Origin: an uncultured Nitrosospira sp.
GTDB lineage: Bacteria; Nitrospirota; Nitrospiria; Nitrospirales; Nitrospiraceae
Length of the DNA stretch: 48,884 nucleotides
Reading direction: 5' to 3'
Assembly: GCA_900696515.1 (NCBI GenBank)
Contig: CAADGK010000076.1
Location: 1 to 48,884 of the forward strand
Under the pieces are notes generated by a model. The model saw nothing but the letters and a program-made list of their open reading frames with translations. It had not been told where the DNA came from and searched no databases. Positions within the stretch are counted from its first letter, which is position 1; each line of letters opens with the position of its first letter. Both the position numbers and the translations under genes were made by a program. Shown piece by piece: positions 1-7,357 of the stretch.

Positions 1-107
1 CCCTCCCCTTCGACGGAGACGATCGCGTCAGTGACCTTTCGAATCAGTTCTTGCTTCTGTTCCATGCTGAGATAGCCGCTGAGCCCTTTTAATTGCGCAA
101 GTGGCAT
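1..107 (-). CDS. 4-oxalocrotonate tautomerase-like protein (partial, C-terminus beyond window)
   Basis: The minus strand opens with ATG then Pro-Leu-Ala-Gln and continues open to the window edge (about 35 residues: MPLAQLKGLSGYLSMEQKQE and onward). In the tautomerase superfamily the start methionine is removed and Pro1 acts as the catalytic base, and the helix with E-Q-K-Q-E-L-I and V-T-D-A-I follows the first strand as seen here. A Shine-Dalgarno-like AAAGGAAAGG lies just upstream. It is the last visible gene of the TetR-SDR-YHS-tautomerase series, 36 bp after the YHS gene, so it is probably co-transcribed. The substrate cannot be told from the sequence. Confidence 0.65.
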   Translation of the reverse strand, partial: MPLAQLKGLSGYLSMEQKQELIRKVTDAIVSVEGE

Positions 108-143
108 AGGGCCTTTCCTTTCATGTGAGTCGCTATCGTGTGA

Positions 144-626
144 CTATGGATGTACGGCTGTTGACGTTTGGACGGTCGGCCAGCTGGCCTCTGCCGCACG
201 GATGAACACCTCCTTCCCGCCTATCCATTTTCTTTGGATGGTCGAATCGTAATTGAGATACAGCTTTCCAGCGACGATTTCCCAGACCTCGCCTTCGCTT
301 TTGGCTTTGACGCCTTCCGCGACGCCGTAGGCGCAGAACCCGCCGAATTGGGGCGCGAATCGTTCCGGCGCCTCCACAAAGACGGCGAGATGCGCAGGAG
401 ACGAGAAGTGGAAGACCGATCCTTGATAGACAGAAGAAAACGAGGGCCGACCTTTGACCGCCCTGTGGTCTTCGAAGTAGGCCACGGGATCGTAGCCATC
501 GATGGCCACGCCATTCTTTTCATAGAACTGGCCGGACTCCACAAGTCCCGCAAGAGTCAGACTGACACTCACCTGGAGGCTGATACCAATAATGGCCATA
601 TACGATCGACGAAACAGTTCAATCAT
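144..626 (-). CDS. Exported YHS domain protein
   Basis: This is a 160-residue protein starting at MIELFRRSYMAIIG. The N-terminus has basic residues and a hydrophobic stretch (about residues 8-27), so it is probably exported or membrane anchored. A YHS-type region follows: the G-V-A-I-D-G-Y-D-P-V-A-Y-F signature near residue 40, then F-A-P-Q-F-G-G-F-C-A-Y-G-V. YHS domains are small modules often linked to metal or redox functions; the precise role here is unknown. The start was chosen because its ATG overlaps the SDR stop codon (ATGA arrangement), typical of translational coupling; a longer open frame exists upstream but would lie inside the SDR gene. It is part of the TetR-controlled operon. 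Confidence 0.75.
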   Translation of the reverse strand: MIELFRRSYMAIIGISLQVSVSLTLAGLVESGQFYEKNGVAIDGYDPVAYFEDHRAVKGRPSFSSVYQGSVFHFSSPAHLAVFVEAPERFAPQFGGFCAYGVAEGVKAKSEGEVWEIVAGKLYLNYDSTIQRKWIGGKEVFIRAAEASWPTVQTSTAVHP

Positions 627-1447
627 GCCACCCTCCCTTCTGAACGAATCTCTCCCTTGAGCGCCCGCTTGAGAAGAAATCCGAGCAAGGACACCGGCGT
701 TGATCGAGGCAGGAGCCGGTTTTCCCACGCCATCACCTTATTGAGGAAACCGGATACGACCGTGGCCTTCTTCCCAAGCGCCTGTAGGCCGGCAACGGCA
801 ACCTGCTGCGGCTGCTGAGGGATCAGCGGCAGCTTGGAGAAATCGAGAGCCATATTGGCCGTCATCTCCGTATTGGTGAGACCGGGCGACAACACCAGGA
901 CATCTACCCCATACGGCTTGAGTTCCACATGCAACGCTTCGCCGAGGCTCAGAAGATAGGCTTTCGTAGCCGCGTAGTGCGCGACATACGGCACGCCTTG
1001 ATAAGCAAATAAGCTGGAGACGAACATCAGCCCACCCCGACCCCTCGCGGCAAGGCGCCCCCCGTAGTAATGAGCTAACTGCATGGGCGCGACAGCATTG
1101 AGCTGCACGAGCTGGAGATGGGCTGTCTCATCGGCATGGACGAAACTGCCGGTGAGTTCGGCCCCGGCATTGAGAATGACGAGACCGATGTCGAGCCCCT
1201 CAGTCGATGACACAATCGCCTGAATCGCCAGAGGATCGCGTAAATCCGCCGGTACTGAGAGCACGGTGACTCCAAACTGTGCCTTCAATTCAATCGCGAG
1301 TTCGTCCAAGCGAGCTTGGCGTCGCCCCACGGCGACGATGTGCATATGGTTAGCCGCCAGCTGGCGAGCTAATTCGCGTCCAATTCCTGATGTCGCTCCA
1401 GTAATCAGCGCCCACGAGCCATATTTCCCTTGCTGAAACGTCTCCAT
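623..1447 (-). CDS. Short-chain dehydrogenase/reductase (SDR family)
   Basis: This 274-residue protein shows the full classical SDR pattern: the cofactor motif G-A-T-S-G-I-G near residue 18, N-A-G near residue 94, a catalytic serine in F-V-S-S, and the Y-x-x-x-K pair in H-Y-A-A-T-K around residue 160. An Arg in V-G-R-R after the second strand suggests NADP(H). It would be a cytosolic oxidoreductase of unknown substrate. Length is slightly above the usual 250 because of a basic C-terminal tail. It overlaps the YHS gene by 4 bp and lies downstream of the TetR gene, with a perfect palindrome about 110 bp before its start, so repression by that TetR protein is likely. Confidence 0.85.
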   Translation of the reverse strand: METFQQGKYGSWALITGATSGIGRELARQLAANHMHIVAVGRRQARLDELAIELKAQFGVTVLSVPADLRDPLAIQAIVSSTEGLDIGLVILNAGAELTGSFVHADETAHLQLVQLNAVAPMQLAHYYGGRLAARGRGGLMFVSSLFAYQGVPYVAHYAATKAYLLSLGEALHVELKPYGVDVLVLSPGLTNTEMTANMALDFSKLPLIPQQPQQVAVAGLQALGKKATVVSGFLNKVMAWENRLLPRSTPVSLLGFLLKRALKGEIRSEGRVA

Positions 1448-1554
1448 CTGCCTCTATCTCCTTGTTGTCATGCTTTCGAGTCCGTGATAGGGGACCTGCC
1501 AATCGGAGGTTTTAACGATTCCCATCCCGCCAACATAGGTGACACACCTCATTA

Positions 1555-1572
1555 ATGGACCGATCGGTCCAT
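1555..1572. promoter_or_regulatory. Putative TetR operator (perfect 18-bp palindrome)
   Basis: ATGGACCGATCGGTCCAT is a perfect palindrome in the gap between the TetR gene and the SDR gene. A near copy (core GGACCG-N2-CGGTCC) lies just upstream of the TetR start at 2190-2203. Paired related palindromes at both transcription entry points are what a TetR autoregulatory circuit looks like. Binding is inferred. Confidence 0.7.
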
Positions 1573-1588
1573 ATAAGGGCAAAAAAAC

Positions 1589-2176
1589 TCACTCCACCGC
1601 CTTCAGAATTAACGGAACCATGGATCGCGCCGCTCGTTTATCCAAGCCCGCTTTGATGAGCGTCCTCAAGCCGGTCATGGAGGTCACCAGATAACTCGCC
1701 ACCGCATTGAGATCGGCATGAGGCGACACGTCACCTTCCGTTTGAGCCCGTGTAAGCGCCGCTTTGAATACCTTACCGAGACCGCGTAACCCTTGAGCAA
1801 CCGGCTTTGCAAAGACGGTATCCCGCTGACCCAACTCACTGGCTGAATTTCCCACGAGACAACCCTTTTCGCCTTCCGGCCGCTCTGCCGTATCGGCAAC
1901 GGCCTGAAAAACACTTTCGATGAAATGTCGTCCGGACTTCGCGTCGTTCAGACCACGGCTCAGTTCTAAGGTGAACCGTTCCTGATAACGCGCTAAACAC
2001 CGTGTGAATAACAGTCGTTTGCCGCCGAAGCTCTGATAGAGACTGCTCTTGGAGAGGTTCATCGCAGTGAGCAAGTCACTCATCGACGTGGCCTCATAGC
2101 CTTTGCACCAAAATACCTCTACGGCGGCATCCAGTGCCTTCTCCGGATCAAACTCGATAGGGCGGCCCAACGTCAT
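1589..2176 (-). CDS. TetR/AcrR family transcriptional regulator
   Basis: This 195-residue protein has an N-terminal TetR helix-turn-helix: A-L-D-A-A-V-E-V-F-W, G-Y-E-A-T-S-M-S-D-L and the recognition helix L-S-K-S-S-L-Y-Q-S-F-G-G-K, within residues 13-55. The C-terminal part is a ligand domain with Cys in W-C-K-G and G-C-L-V-G. The start MTLGRPIEF is preferred over a start 69 bp upstream because it gives the normal family N-terminus and leaves the second GGACCG palindrome in the upstream region instead of the coding region. No good ribosome site precedes it, so a leaderless or weakly translated message is possible. It probably represses itself and the SDR-YHS-tautomerase genes. Confidence 0.85.
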   Translation of the reverse strand: MTLGRPIEFDPEKALDAAVEVFWCKGYEATSMSDLLTAMNLSKSSLYQSFGGKRLLFTRCLARYQERFTLELSRGLNDAKSGRHFIESVFQAVADTAERPEGEKGCLVGNSASELGQRDTVFAKPVAQGLRGLGKVFKAALTRAQTEGDVSPHADLNAVASYLVTSMTGLRTLIKAGLDKRAARSMVPLILKAVE

Positions 2177-2189
2177 GACGGTGATTATG

Positions 2190-2203
2190 GGACCGACCGG
2201 TCC
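2190..2203. promoter_or_regulatory. Putative second TetR operator
   Basis: GGACCGACCGGTCC has perfect 6-bp arms separated by AC and shares its arms with the palindrome at 1555-1572. It sits 13 bp upstream of the chosen TetR start, where binding would block expression of the regulator itself. Confidence 0.65.
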
Positions 2204-2465
2204 TAAATGCAAGTTCCTTGTGTTCAGATAGGTTGTTCCTTGCATGCCATCCTACTGGATGTCTCGCCGACGATCTGTAAGGCACCTCACATGTTCGCAC
2301 TTCTTTCTTCGTGCCTTTGTTCGTGCACTTGTAATCCAGCCCAAAGAACTTATTAGCACTGCACAGTAGAGTGCCAGAATTATTGCGGTATCACGCAGTT
2401 ACCGTCCCTCCGATGGGAAGGAACAACCTCTACCATTCACCTGTTCGATCTGAAAGGAGTGCCGT

Positions 2466-2821
2466 ATGGCCAAAGTTGCAATCGTGGTATTAACCGACAC
2501 AGACACCCATGAAGGGTTGGATCGTGTCGTGAACGCAATGGAAGCCGTCAAATAGTTCAAGGACGCCCACGACGACGTCCAACTCATTTTCGACGGCGCC
2601 GGGCCAAAGTGGATTCCGGCACTAGGGAGGCCCAATCACATGGACAGGGCATATACGTGGCGGTAAAGGATCGAATCAGCGGGGCCTGCTATTTTTGCGT
2701 GGGCACGTTCGGGGTGAAGAATCAGGTCGTGGCCTGCGGCGTGAAGTTAAGGGGAGAATACGACGGTCATCCGGGCTTTAAATCACTCGTATCCCGGGGG
2801 TACCAGGTCATCACGGTCTAA
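2466..2821 (+). pseudogene. DsrE-family protein, decayed (in-frame stop plus frameshift)
   Basis: A good ribosome site (AAAGGAGT) precedes ATG and MAKVAIVVLTDTDTHEGLDR. The frame meets TAG after E-A-V-K, continues as F-K-D-A-H-D-D-V-Q-L-I-F-D-G-A-G, then shifts frame near 2650. The second frame supplies A-V-K-D-R-I-S-G-A-C-Y-F-C and ends with Y-D-G-H-P-G-F-K-S-L-V-S-R-G-Y-Q-V. The pieces add up to one DsrE/F-like protein of about 118 residues with a Cys pair, a family tied to sulfur or redox handling. With a stop and a frameshift it is unlikely to be functional. Confidence 0.75.
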
Positions 2822-2834
2822 TGTCGTGAGCCTT

Positions 2835-2874
2835 CGGGCATCCGGCCGGGGCTACCACCAGGATCGGATGCCCG
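2835..2874. repeat. Inverted repeat, possible transcription-end hairpin
   Basis: CGGGCATCCG at 2835-2844 pairs perfectly with CGGATGCCCG at 2865-2874 around a 20-nt loop, directly after the decayed DsrE gene. No run of T follows, so it is not a standard intrinsic terminator, but it could still stabilise or end a transcript. Confidence 0.45.
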
Positions 2875-2929
2875 TCCCATTCGTTGATCGTCGATAGGTT
2901 GACGCTCCCGTCGGAAAGAAATCCAGGCT

Positions 2930-3307
2930 ATGAGAAACCCATTACGATTCTTCATCGACTTGCCGCAGCAACTCCTCTGGGTTTCTTTCTGGGTGCTGTT
3001 TCTCATGCTCGTCAACATGGCGAGTCTCGTATTTTGGCAGGAACCGGTCGCGCAGTTCATCCTCTATAATTTTCTCACGAGCGCGATGCTGATGACGGGG
3101 CTCCATTCGCGTTACGGAATCGCAAAGATTCTCGGGTTCGGCCACTTCCCATGGATTCCGCTGCGGACCTATGTTGTCCCGCAGATTTCTGCCACGGAGG
3201 CTTCGTTCTAACATTATTTGCTGGTCTTGTCGGTCTCCATGGTCATCTCATTGGTGCGCGATGCGATTGATGTCTAGAACTACTTCCGAAGCCGGGCGCG
3301 CCTCTAA
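2930..3307 (+). pseudogene. Small membrane protein, interrupted by two in-frame stops
   Basis: Frame one starts MRNPLRFFIDLPQQLLWVSF, with one strong membrane segment at about residues 16-36 and another hydrophobic stretch around residue 45-60. It meets TAA at 3209-3211 after E-A-S-F. The same frame then carries on with a clear third membrane segment (L-L-V-L-S-V-S-M-V-I-S-L-V), reaches TAG at 3275-3277 where Trp (TGG) would fit, and ends at 3305-3307. The coding character continuing through both stops indicates a recently inactivated protein of about 125 residues. Family not recognised. It lies convergent to the next gene, with only 10 bp between them. Confidence 0.6.
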
Positions 3308-3317
3308 AATCCACTGC

Positions 3318-3857
3318 CTAATAGACCAGGACCTGTTCCGCTGCCTCGAACAACTGCACCATCTTGGCCAGCGGAATCGGTGTGACTGAAGAGGCAACCC
3401 GCGCCGGATCGATTTTGTAGAGCAGCATCATGGTCTGATGCCCATAAGTGTCGACGCCCAGTTTGTTCTTGAGCATGTCGAAGTACTCGCCGTAGCTGTG
3501 CGGGACTTGCTCCAACGGGACGCCCATCTGTTCGGAGAGACTTTGCCGCTCCCGTTCCGGCAGACTGGCGCGGTCGAGGGCGGTGGAATCGGAGCCAACG
3601 AGCTTCCTGAACCACCCAGATCCTTTCGTCGCCGACGTGACGGCGCTCGCATCAACCATAATCGTGACCCTGTGGCCCACCTTGACCGCTGCCCACGCGA
3701 CATTCGGCACTGCGCAGATCTGTGCATCGTCCACGGCAAGCGATGTTTTCATATGGATCAGAATATGGGCTGCAGACGCGTGCTGAGTCCAAAATCCGGT
3801 GCTCCATGATAGGGCTACCCCAAGCGCTACGATCATACAACTGGTTCGACGGTTCAT
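3318..3857 (-). CDS. Exported DsrE-like protein
   Basis: The 179-residue protein begins with a signal peptide (M-N-R-R-T then a hydrophobic core and A-S-A-A around residue 28-30), so it should act in the periplasm. The body starts H-I-L-I-H-M-K-T-S-L-A-V-D-D-A-Q, resembling the first strand and helix of DsrE/DsrF-type proteins, followed by V-G-H-R-V-T-I-M-V-D-A. These folds usually take part in sulfur relay or redox chemistry; no pair of catalytic cysteines is evident (one Cys follows A-Q-I). It overlaps the stop of the upstream AhpD-like gene by 4 bp, so it is the third gene of the MerR operon. Confidence 0.65.
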   Translation of the reverse strand: MNRRTSCMIVALGVALSWSTGFWTQHASAAHILIHMKTSLAVDDAQICAVPNVAWAAVKVGHRVTIMVDASAVTSATKGSGWFRKLVGSDSTALDRASLPERERQSLSEQMGVPLEQVPHSYGEYFDMLKNKLGVDTYGHQTMMLLYKIDPARVASSVTPIPLAKMVQLFEAAEQVLVY

Positions 3858-4249
3858 TGTGTCACCTCCTCATCGGTCTGGTCCTTCGTCTGGTGATCGC
3901 AGCACCCCGATGGATGTGGGGTCAGGCCATGATCGAGGCACTCCTGGTACGCGGCATAGGCTTTGAGCGCCCATTCCTCGCCGGGACAACCTTGCATGGT
4001 TATGGCGACATCGAGGAATTCGATCAGTTCTTCTTGTGTACTGCCTTTCTCGTGCGCCATCCGGACATAGGAGCGAATGCAGGGTTCGCATCGTATCGCG
4101 ATGGAGATGGCCATCGCGGTAAGGAGCTTATGTTTGGCAGGAACTGCCCCATCGCGATAGGCTGCCTGGCGCATGCGAAGCAACCCGCCTGTCACTTGTG
4201 GACTGAGGCGACGTAATTCCGCAAACAGTCTGTCGTTCGGATTGGTCAC
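3854..4249 (-). CDS. Carboxymuconolactone decarboxylase (AhpD-like) family protein
   Basis: This is a helical protein of 131 residues with the redox motif R-C-E-P-C-I-R-S-Y near the middle and a following His-rich helix (V-R-M-A-H-E-K-G), the hallmark of the AhpD/CMD fold, whose Cys pair reduces peroxides or thiols. The GTG start was chosen because GGAGGAC sits just before it and it overlaps the MerR stop (GTGA); the alternative ATG 69 bp upstream would overlap MerR much more. The C-terminus has H-P-S-G-C-C-D-H, a possible metal site. Encoded between MerR and the DsrE-like gene, it probably belongs to a MerR-induced thiol or metal stress response. Confidence 0.8.
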   Translation of the reverse strand: MTNPNDRLFAELRRLSPQVTGGLLRMRQAAYRDGAVPAKHKLLTAMAISIAIRCEPCIRSYVRMAHEKGSTQEELIEFLDVAITMQGCPGEEWALKAYAAYQECLDHGLTPHPSGCCDHQTKDQTDEEVTQ

Positions 4250-4689
4250 GATGTCCTCCGCTTCTGTAGTTGATGTGAGCCGGGTTGTTCTCTTTCCATA
4301 AGGTGTAGAATCTGACAACGATCGATGGGCAGACCTGCCTGACAGGTGCGGATCAATCCGCGCAGTGCGCGGGCCAAAGCCTGGAGGTCTGTCAGCTTCC
4401 CTTCAACGCCATGCAATTTAGCTTCTGCCTTCCGCTGCACATCGCCACAACGCGCCCGGCCATTCACTCGAAAACTGAGTAGGTCACCGATCTCTCGAAG
4501 CGTGAATCCCAGCGCCTTCGCGTTTCTTATGAATCTGAGCCGTGCCACTGCTTCGTGGTCATAGACACGATATCCGGACGGCAGGCGTTCGCCTGGCGAG
4601 AGGAGCTGTTGCCTCTCGTAGTAACGAACCGTTTGGACATGAACGCCTGCCGATTTTGCGAGCCAGCCAATCGTACGTTGGGATGCCAT
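4246..4689 (-). CDS. MerR family transcriptional regulator
   Basis: This 147-residue regulator has the MerR winged-helix start I-G-W-L-A-K-S-A-G-V-H-V-Q-T-V-R-Y-Y-E-R, the usual linker G-Y-R-V-Y-D, and a dimer helix. Cysteines in R-A-R-C-G-D-V, R-T-C-Q-A-G and D-R-C-Q-I-L resemble the metal-binding cysteines of the mercury/lead/copper branch. MerR proteins twist promoters with long spacers; a matching candidate lies upstream at 4707-4738. It heads a three-gene overlapping operon. The inducer cannot be fixed from sequence; a thiol-reactive metal is plausible. Confidence 0.85.
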   Translation of the reverse strand: MASQRTIGWLAKSAGVHVQTVRYYERQQLLSPGERLPSGYRVYDHEAVARLRFIRNAKALGFTLREIGDLLSFRVNGRARCGDVQRKAEAKLHGVEGKLTDLQALARALRGLIRTCQAGLPIDRCQILHLMEREQPGSHQLQKRRTS

Positions 4690-4706
4690 AGTCGCTCCGT
4701 AGGAAG

Positions 4707-4738
4707 AGGCTACACCTTATACTATGGTACCGAGTCAA
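4707..4738 (-). promoter_or_regulatory. Putative MerR-type promoter with long spacer
   Basis: On the minus strand TTGACT (4733-4738) is followed after 20 nt by TAGCCT (4707-4712). The spacer holds a dyad ACC-N9-GGT at 4714-4728. MerR regulators typically act on 19-20 bp spacers with such a dyad, and the site is 18 bp before the MerR start. The -10 match is weak. Confidence 0.5.
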
Positions 4739-4920
4739 GGGCAGGAGGAATCTACCTAATCCGCGCTCCGGCCTGTCAGAAGCTCTATGCTGGTCACAGA
4801 TCCCTCACGCCATGCTCTCATTTACAGAATACGACCCAATGTAAGCCAGCTCACAGAACCTTGGTCCTCCTTGCTGTATTCTTCCCCTCTAGCGCATCAA
4901 TCTTAGTGTGCGGCTGGAGA

Positions 4921-4973
4921 TTGAAGGCGACTCGGTCAGTTTTATACATAGACGTACATCCATATGTTCATAT
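4921..4973 (+). promoter_or_regulatory. Putative arsM promoter with operator-like dyad
   Basis: TTGAAG (4921-4926), 16 nt, TATACA (4943-4948) fits a sigma-70 promoter 40 bp before arsM. Just downstream ATATG-TT-CATAT (4962-4973) is a short perfect dyad that could bind a repressor such as an ArsR protein, but no arsR gene is in the window. The rest of the gap after the MerR promoter shows nothing else. Confidence 0.35.
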
Positions 4974-4987
4974 TTAGCAGGGGAGCC

Positions 4988-6175
4988 ATGCCAGGAGAGA
5001 ATATTACCCAGACCGTCAGCGATCGATACGCCAGGGCGGCCAGCTCGGGCGAGCAAATGTGTTGTCCGACGAGCTATGACATGAGCCATCTCAAGACCTT
5101 CATCCCAGAGGAGGTCCTCAAGATTTCCTATGGCTGTGGTACGCCTGCGGGGCTACAGACTGTGCGCGCCGGTGAAACCGTCCTGGACATCGGCTCGGGT
5201 GGCGGGATCGACTGCTTCGAGGCGTCGCGTCTCGTCGGCCCGACCGGCCATGTGATCGGAATCGACATAACGAATACGATGCTGGAGATCGCGCGCAGGA
5301 ACGCCGTAATCGTGGCCGGCAACCTTGGCTACTCCGCTTCCAATGTGGAGTTCAAGAAAGGCATGGCCGACGCCATGCCGGTGGAGGACGGCACGGCTGA
5401 CTTGATCATTTCCAACTGCGTAATCAATCTGGCCCCTGACAAGCGCAAGGTTTTCAGTGAGATGTTCCGCGTCGCAAAGGCTGGCGGGCGGTTCACGATC
5501 TCGGATATCGTCGCGGATCAGCCTGTCCCTCAGTATCTGGTTCACGATGCAGAGAAATGGGGCGACTGCCTGTCGGGCGCTCTGACGCTCACCGACTACA
5601 TGTCCGGCATGACGGAGGCGGGGTTTGTCGGCATTCACCTGATCAAGTCGTCCCCCTGGCAGCGAATCGACGGCATTCACTTTTTCTCGGTGACGTTGAC
5701 TGGCTACAAACTCCCCGCCAATGCGCCGACATTAGGCCCACGGTATGCCACACTCCGTGGCCCCTTTAGCTGTGTGGTGGATGAACGGGGCACCAGTTAC
5801 CGGCGCGGAGTCCCTCAATCCCTCACATCGGACTCGGCCCTCGTGTTGAGCCAACCACCGTTTACCCCATTGTTTATTTTGTCACAAGAGCCTGTGACGC
5901 TCGACCAGATGGATCCGAGATGGGTGGCGGTGCTTCCCGAACAGACCTCGTGTGTGTGGAAGGGGGATTTTGCGCTCTTGGCCGGACCGTTCTTGGAAGC
6001 GCACGACGATGACCACCATATCTATCGCCGAGGCGAATCGTTGGAGATCTGTTCCAAAACGCGTGGCGTATTACAAACTGCCGGCTATGCGCCTCATTTT
6101 GCGATCATCAATCGCGCAGGCCGGATAGTTAGCGGTGAGGCCGTGAGTTGTTGTCCTGATGGAGCCTGCTGTTGA
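4988..6175 (+). CDS. arsM: Arsenite S-adenosylmethionine methyltransferase with C-terminal extension
   Basis: This 395-residue protein has a Rossmann methyltransferase core with V-L-D-I-G-S-G-G-G-I-D at residues 66-76. Cysteines at residues 50, 144 (S-N-C-V-I-N-L) and 194 (G-D-C-L-S-G) occupy the positions of the three arsenic-binding cysteines of ArsM; the last two are 50 apart, as in the characterised algal enzyme. It transfers methyl groups from SAM to As(III). The start follows AGGGGAG; an ATG 24 bp upstream lacks such a site. Residues from about 240 onward form an extra domain of about 155 residues ending C-C-P-D-G-A-C-C, possibly another metal-binding tail. arsS and a phosphate transporter follow. 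Confidence 0.88.
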   Translation: MPGENITQTVSDRYARAASSGEQMCCPTSYDMSHLKTFIPEEVLKISYGCGTPAGLQTVRAGETVLDIGSGGGIDCFEASRLVGPTGHVIGIDITNTMLEIARRNAVIVAGNLGYSASNVEFKKGMADAMPVEDGTADLIISNCVINLAPDKRKVFSEMFRVAKAGGRFTISDIVADQPVPQYLVHDAEKWGDCLSGALTLTDYMSGMTEAGFVGIHLIKSSPWQRIDGIHFFSVTLTGYKLPANAPTLGPRYATLRGPFSCVVDERGTSYRRGVPQSLTSDSALVLSQPPFTPLFILSQEPVTLDQMDPRWVAVLPEQTSCVWKGDFALLAGPFLEAHDDDHHIYRRGESLEICSKTRGVLQTAGYAPHFAIINRAGRIVSGEAVSCCPDGACC

Positions 6176-6289
6176 TGAAGGTGCTACGATGGGCGACCTC
6201 CTGACTACGGGCCAATGTACCACGGTGACACATGCACGTTGAGGTGGCTTGCTCGGAAGAGAGGCTGTTGTGTATATGAGGGCTCCGAC

Positions 6290-7348
6290 ATGCCGCTGAC
6301 CCTGCTGGGGGGGCATCATCCGCTGGCCTCCGCATCTGAACAGCTCAAGCTGCTGGCCAACACGCACGGTTATGCGTCGTTTTGGACCCGACTTGGTCAA
6401 GCCGGCCTCCTTCCGCTTCGAGCGACCAGGATGACGGTGTTTCAGATCAACATGGGGAAGCTCTGCAACCAGACCTGCAAACACTGTCATGTGGACGCAG
6501 GCCCGGATCGGACCGAACGGATGTCGCGAGAAACAGCAGCGCTGTGCATGCAGGCCCTCGCCACAACCGACATCCCCACGGTCGATTTAACGGGGGGCGC
6601 ACCGGAACTGAATCCCAATTTCCGATGGTTGGTCGAACAATCTCGCGGGCTGGGCCGACATGTGATGGATCGCTGTAATCTGTCCGTGCTGCTGATCCCT
6701 TCACAGGCAGACTTGGCCGCCTTTTTGGCAATGCATCGAGTTGAAATTATTGCTTCACTGCCTTCCTACCATGCCGGCCAGACCGATGCGCAGCGGGGCG
6801 ACGGCATTTTCGAGAAGTCGATCGAGGCACTGCGCCTATTGAACGGGTTGGGGTACGGCCGCTCCGACAGCGGCCTGCTCTTGAATCTCGTGCACAATCC
6901 GGTGGGCGCCTTTCTTCCTCCTAGGCAAGAGGCCATGGAAGCGCAGTTTCGGAAAGAACTCCGGGTTCGCCATGGCATCGAGTTCACCCACCTCTATACG
7001 ATCACCAACATGCCCGTGAGTCGATATCTCGAGTTTCTGATTGAGAGCGGCAACTACGAGCAGTATATGGAACGGTTGGCCAACGCCTTCAATCCTTCGG
7101 CGGCCGCTGGTGTGATGTGCCGGTCGATGATTTCCATCGGGTGGGATGGCACGCTTTTCGACTGCGACTTCAATCAGATGCTCGAACTGCCGGTAGGTCC
7201 CGGGTTACCCTCCCATATCCGTGATTTCGATCCGCGGCAACTGAATCACCGCCAGATCGTCACACGCAACCATTGCTACGGCTGCACGGCAGGCGCGGGT
7301 TCTTCCTGTGGCGGGACGACGGTCGCTGGAACAGCGTCGAGGGGATAA
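6290..7348 (+). CDS. arsS: ArsS-type arsenosugar biosynthesis radical SAM protein
   Basis: The 352-residue protein has the radical SAM iron-sulfur motif C-N-Q-T-C-K-H-C at residues 59-66, preceded by the usual F-Q-I-N-M-G-K-L and followed by H-V-D-A-G-P. D-L-T-G-G-A-P-E-L and the N-L-V-H-N-P region are typical of the ArsS family. The C-terminal C-Y-G-C-T-A-G and S-S-C-G-G-T cysteines suggest an auxiliary cluster. Known ArsS proteins attach the deoxyadenosyl group to dimethylarsenic compounds, the step after ArsM methylation. The start chosen follows GAGGGC; a 75-bp longer frame has no support. It sits between arsM and the PiT transporter, so one operon is likely. Confidence 0.88.
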   Translation: MPLTLLGGHHPLASASEQLKLLANTHGYASFWTRLGQAGLLPLRATRMTVFQINMGKLCNQTCKHCHVDAGPDRTERMSRETAALCMQALATTDIPTVDLTGGAPELNPNFRWLVEQSRGLGRHVMDRCNLSVLLIPSQADLAAFLAMHRVEIIASLPSYHAGQTDAQRGDGIFEKSIEALRLLNGLGYGRSDSGLLLNLVHNPVGAFLPPRQEAMEAQFRKELRVRHGIEFTHLYTITNMPVSRYLEFLIESGNYEQYMERLANAFNPSAAAGVMCRSMISIGWDGTLFDCDFNQMLELPVGPGLPSHIRDFDPRQLNHRQIVTRNHCYGCTAGAGSSCGGTTVAGTASRG

Positions 7349-7357
7349 AACGAATCC

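Noticed and set aside
168-818. Long plus-strand open frame
   Set aside because: Antisense to the YHS and SDR genes, which have clear family motifs; it has none.
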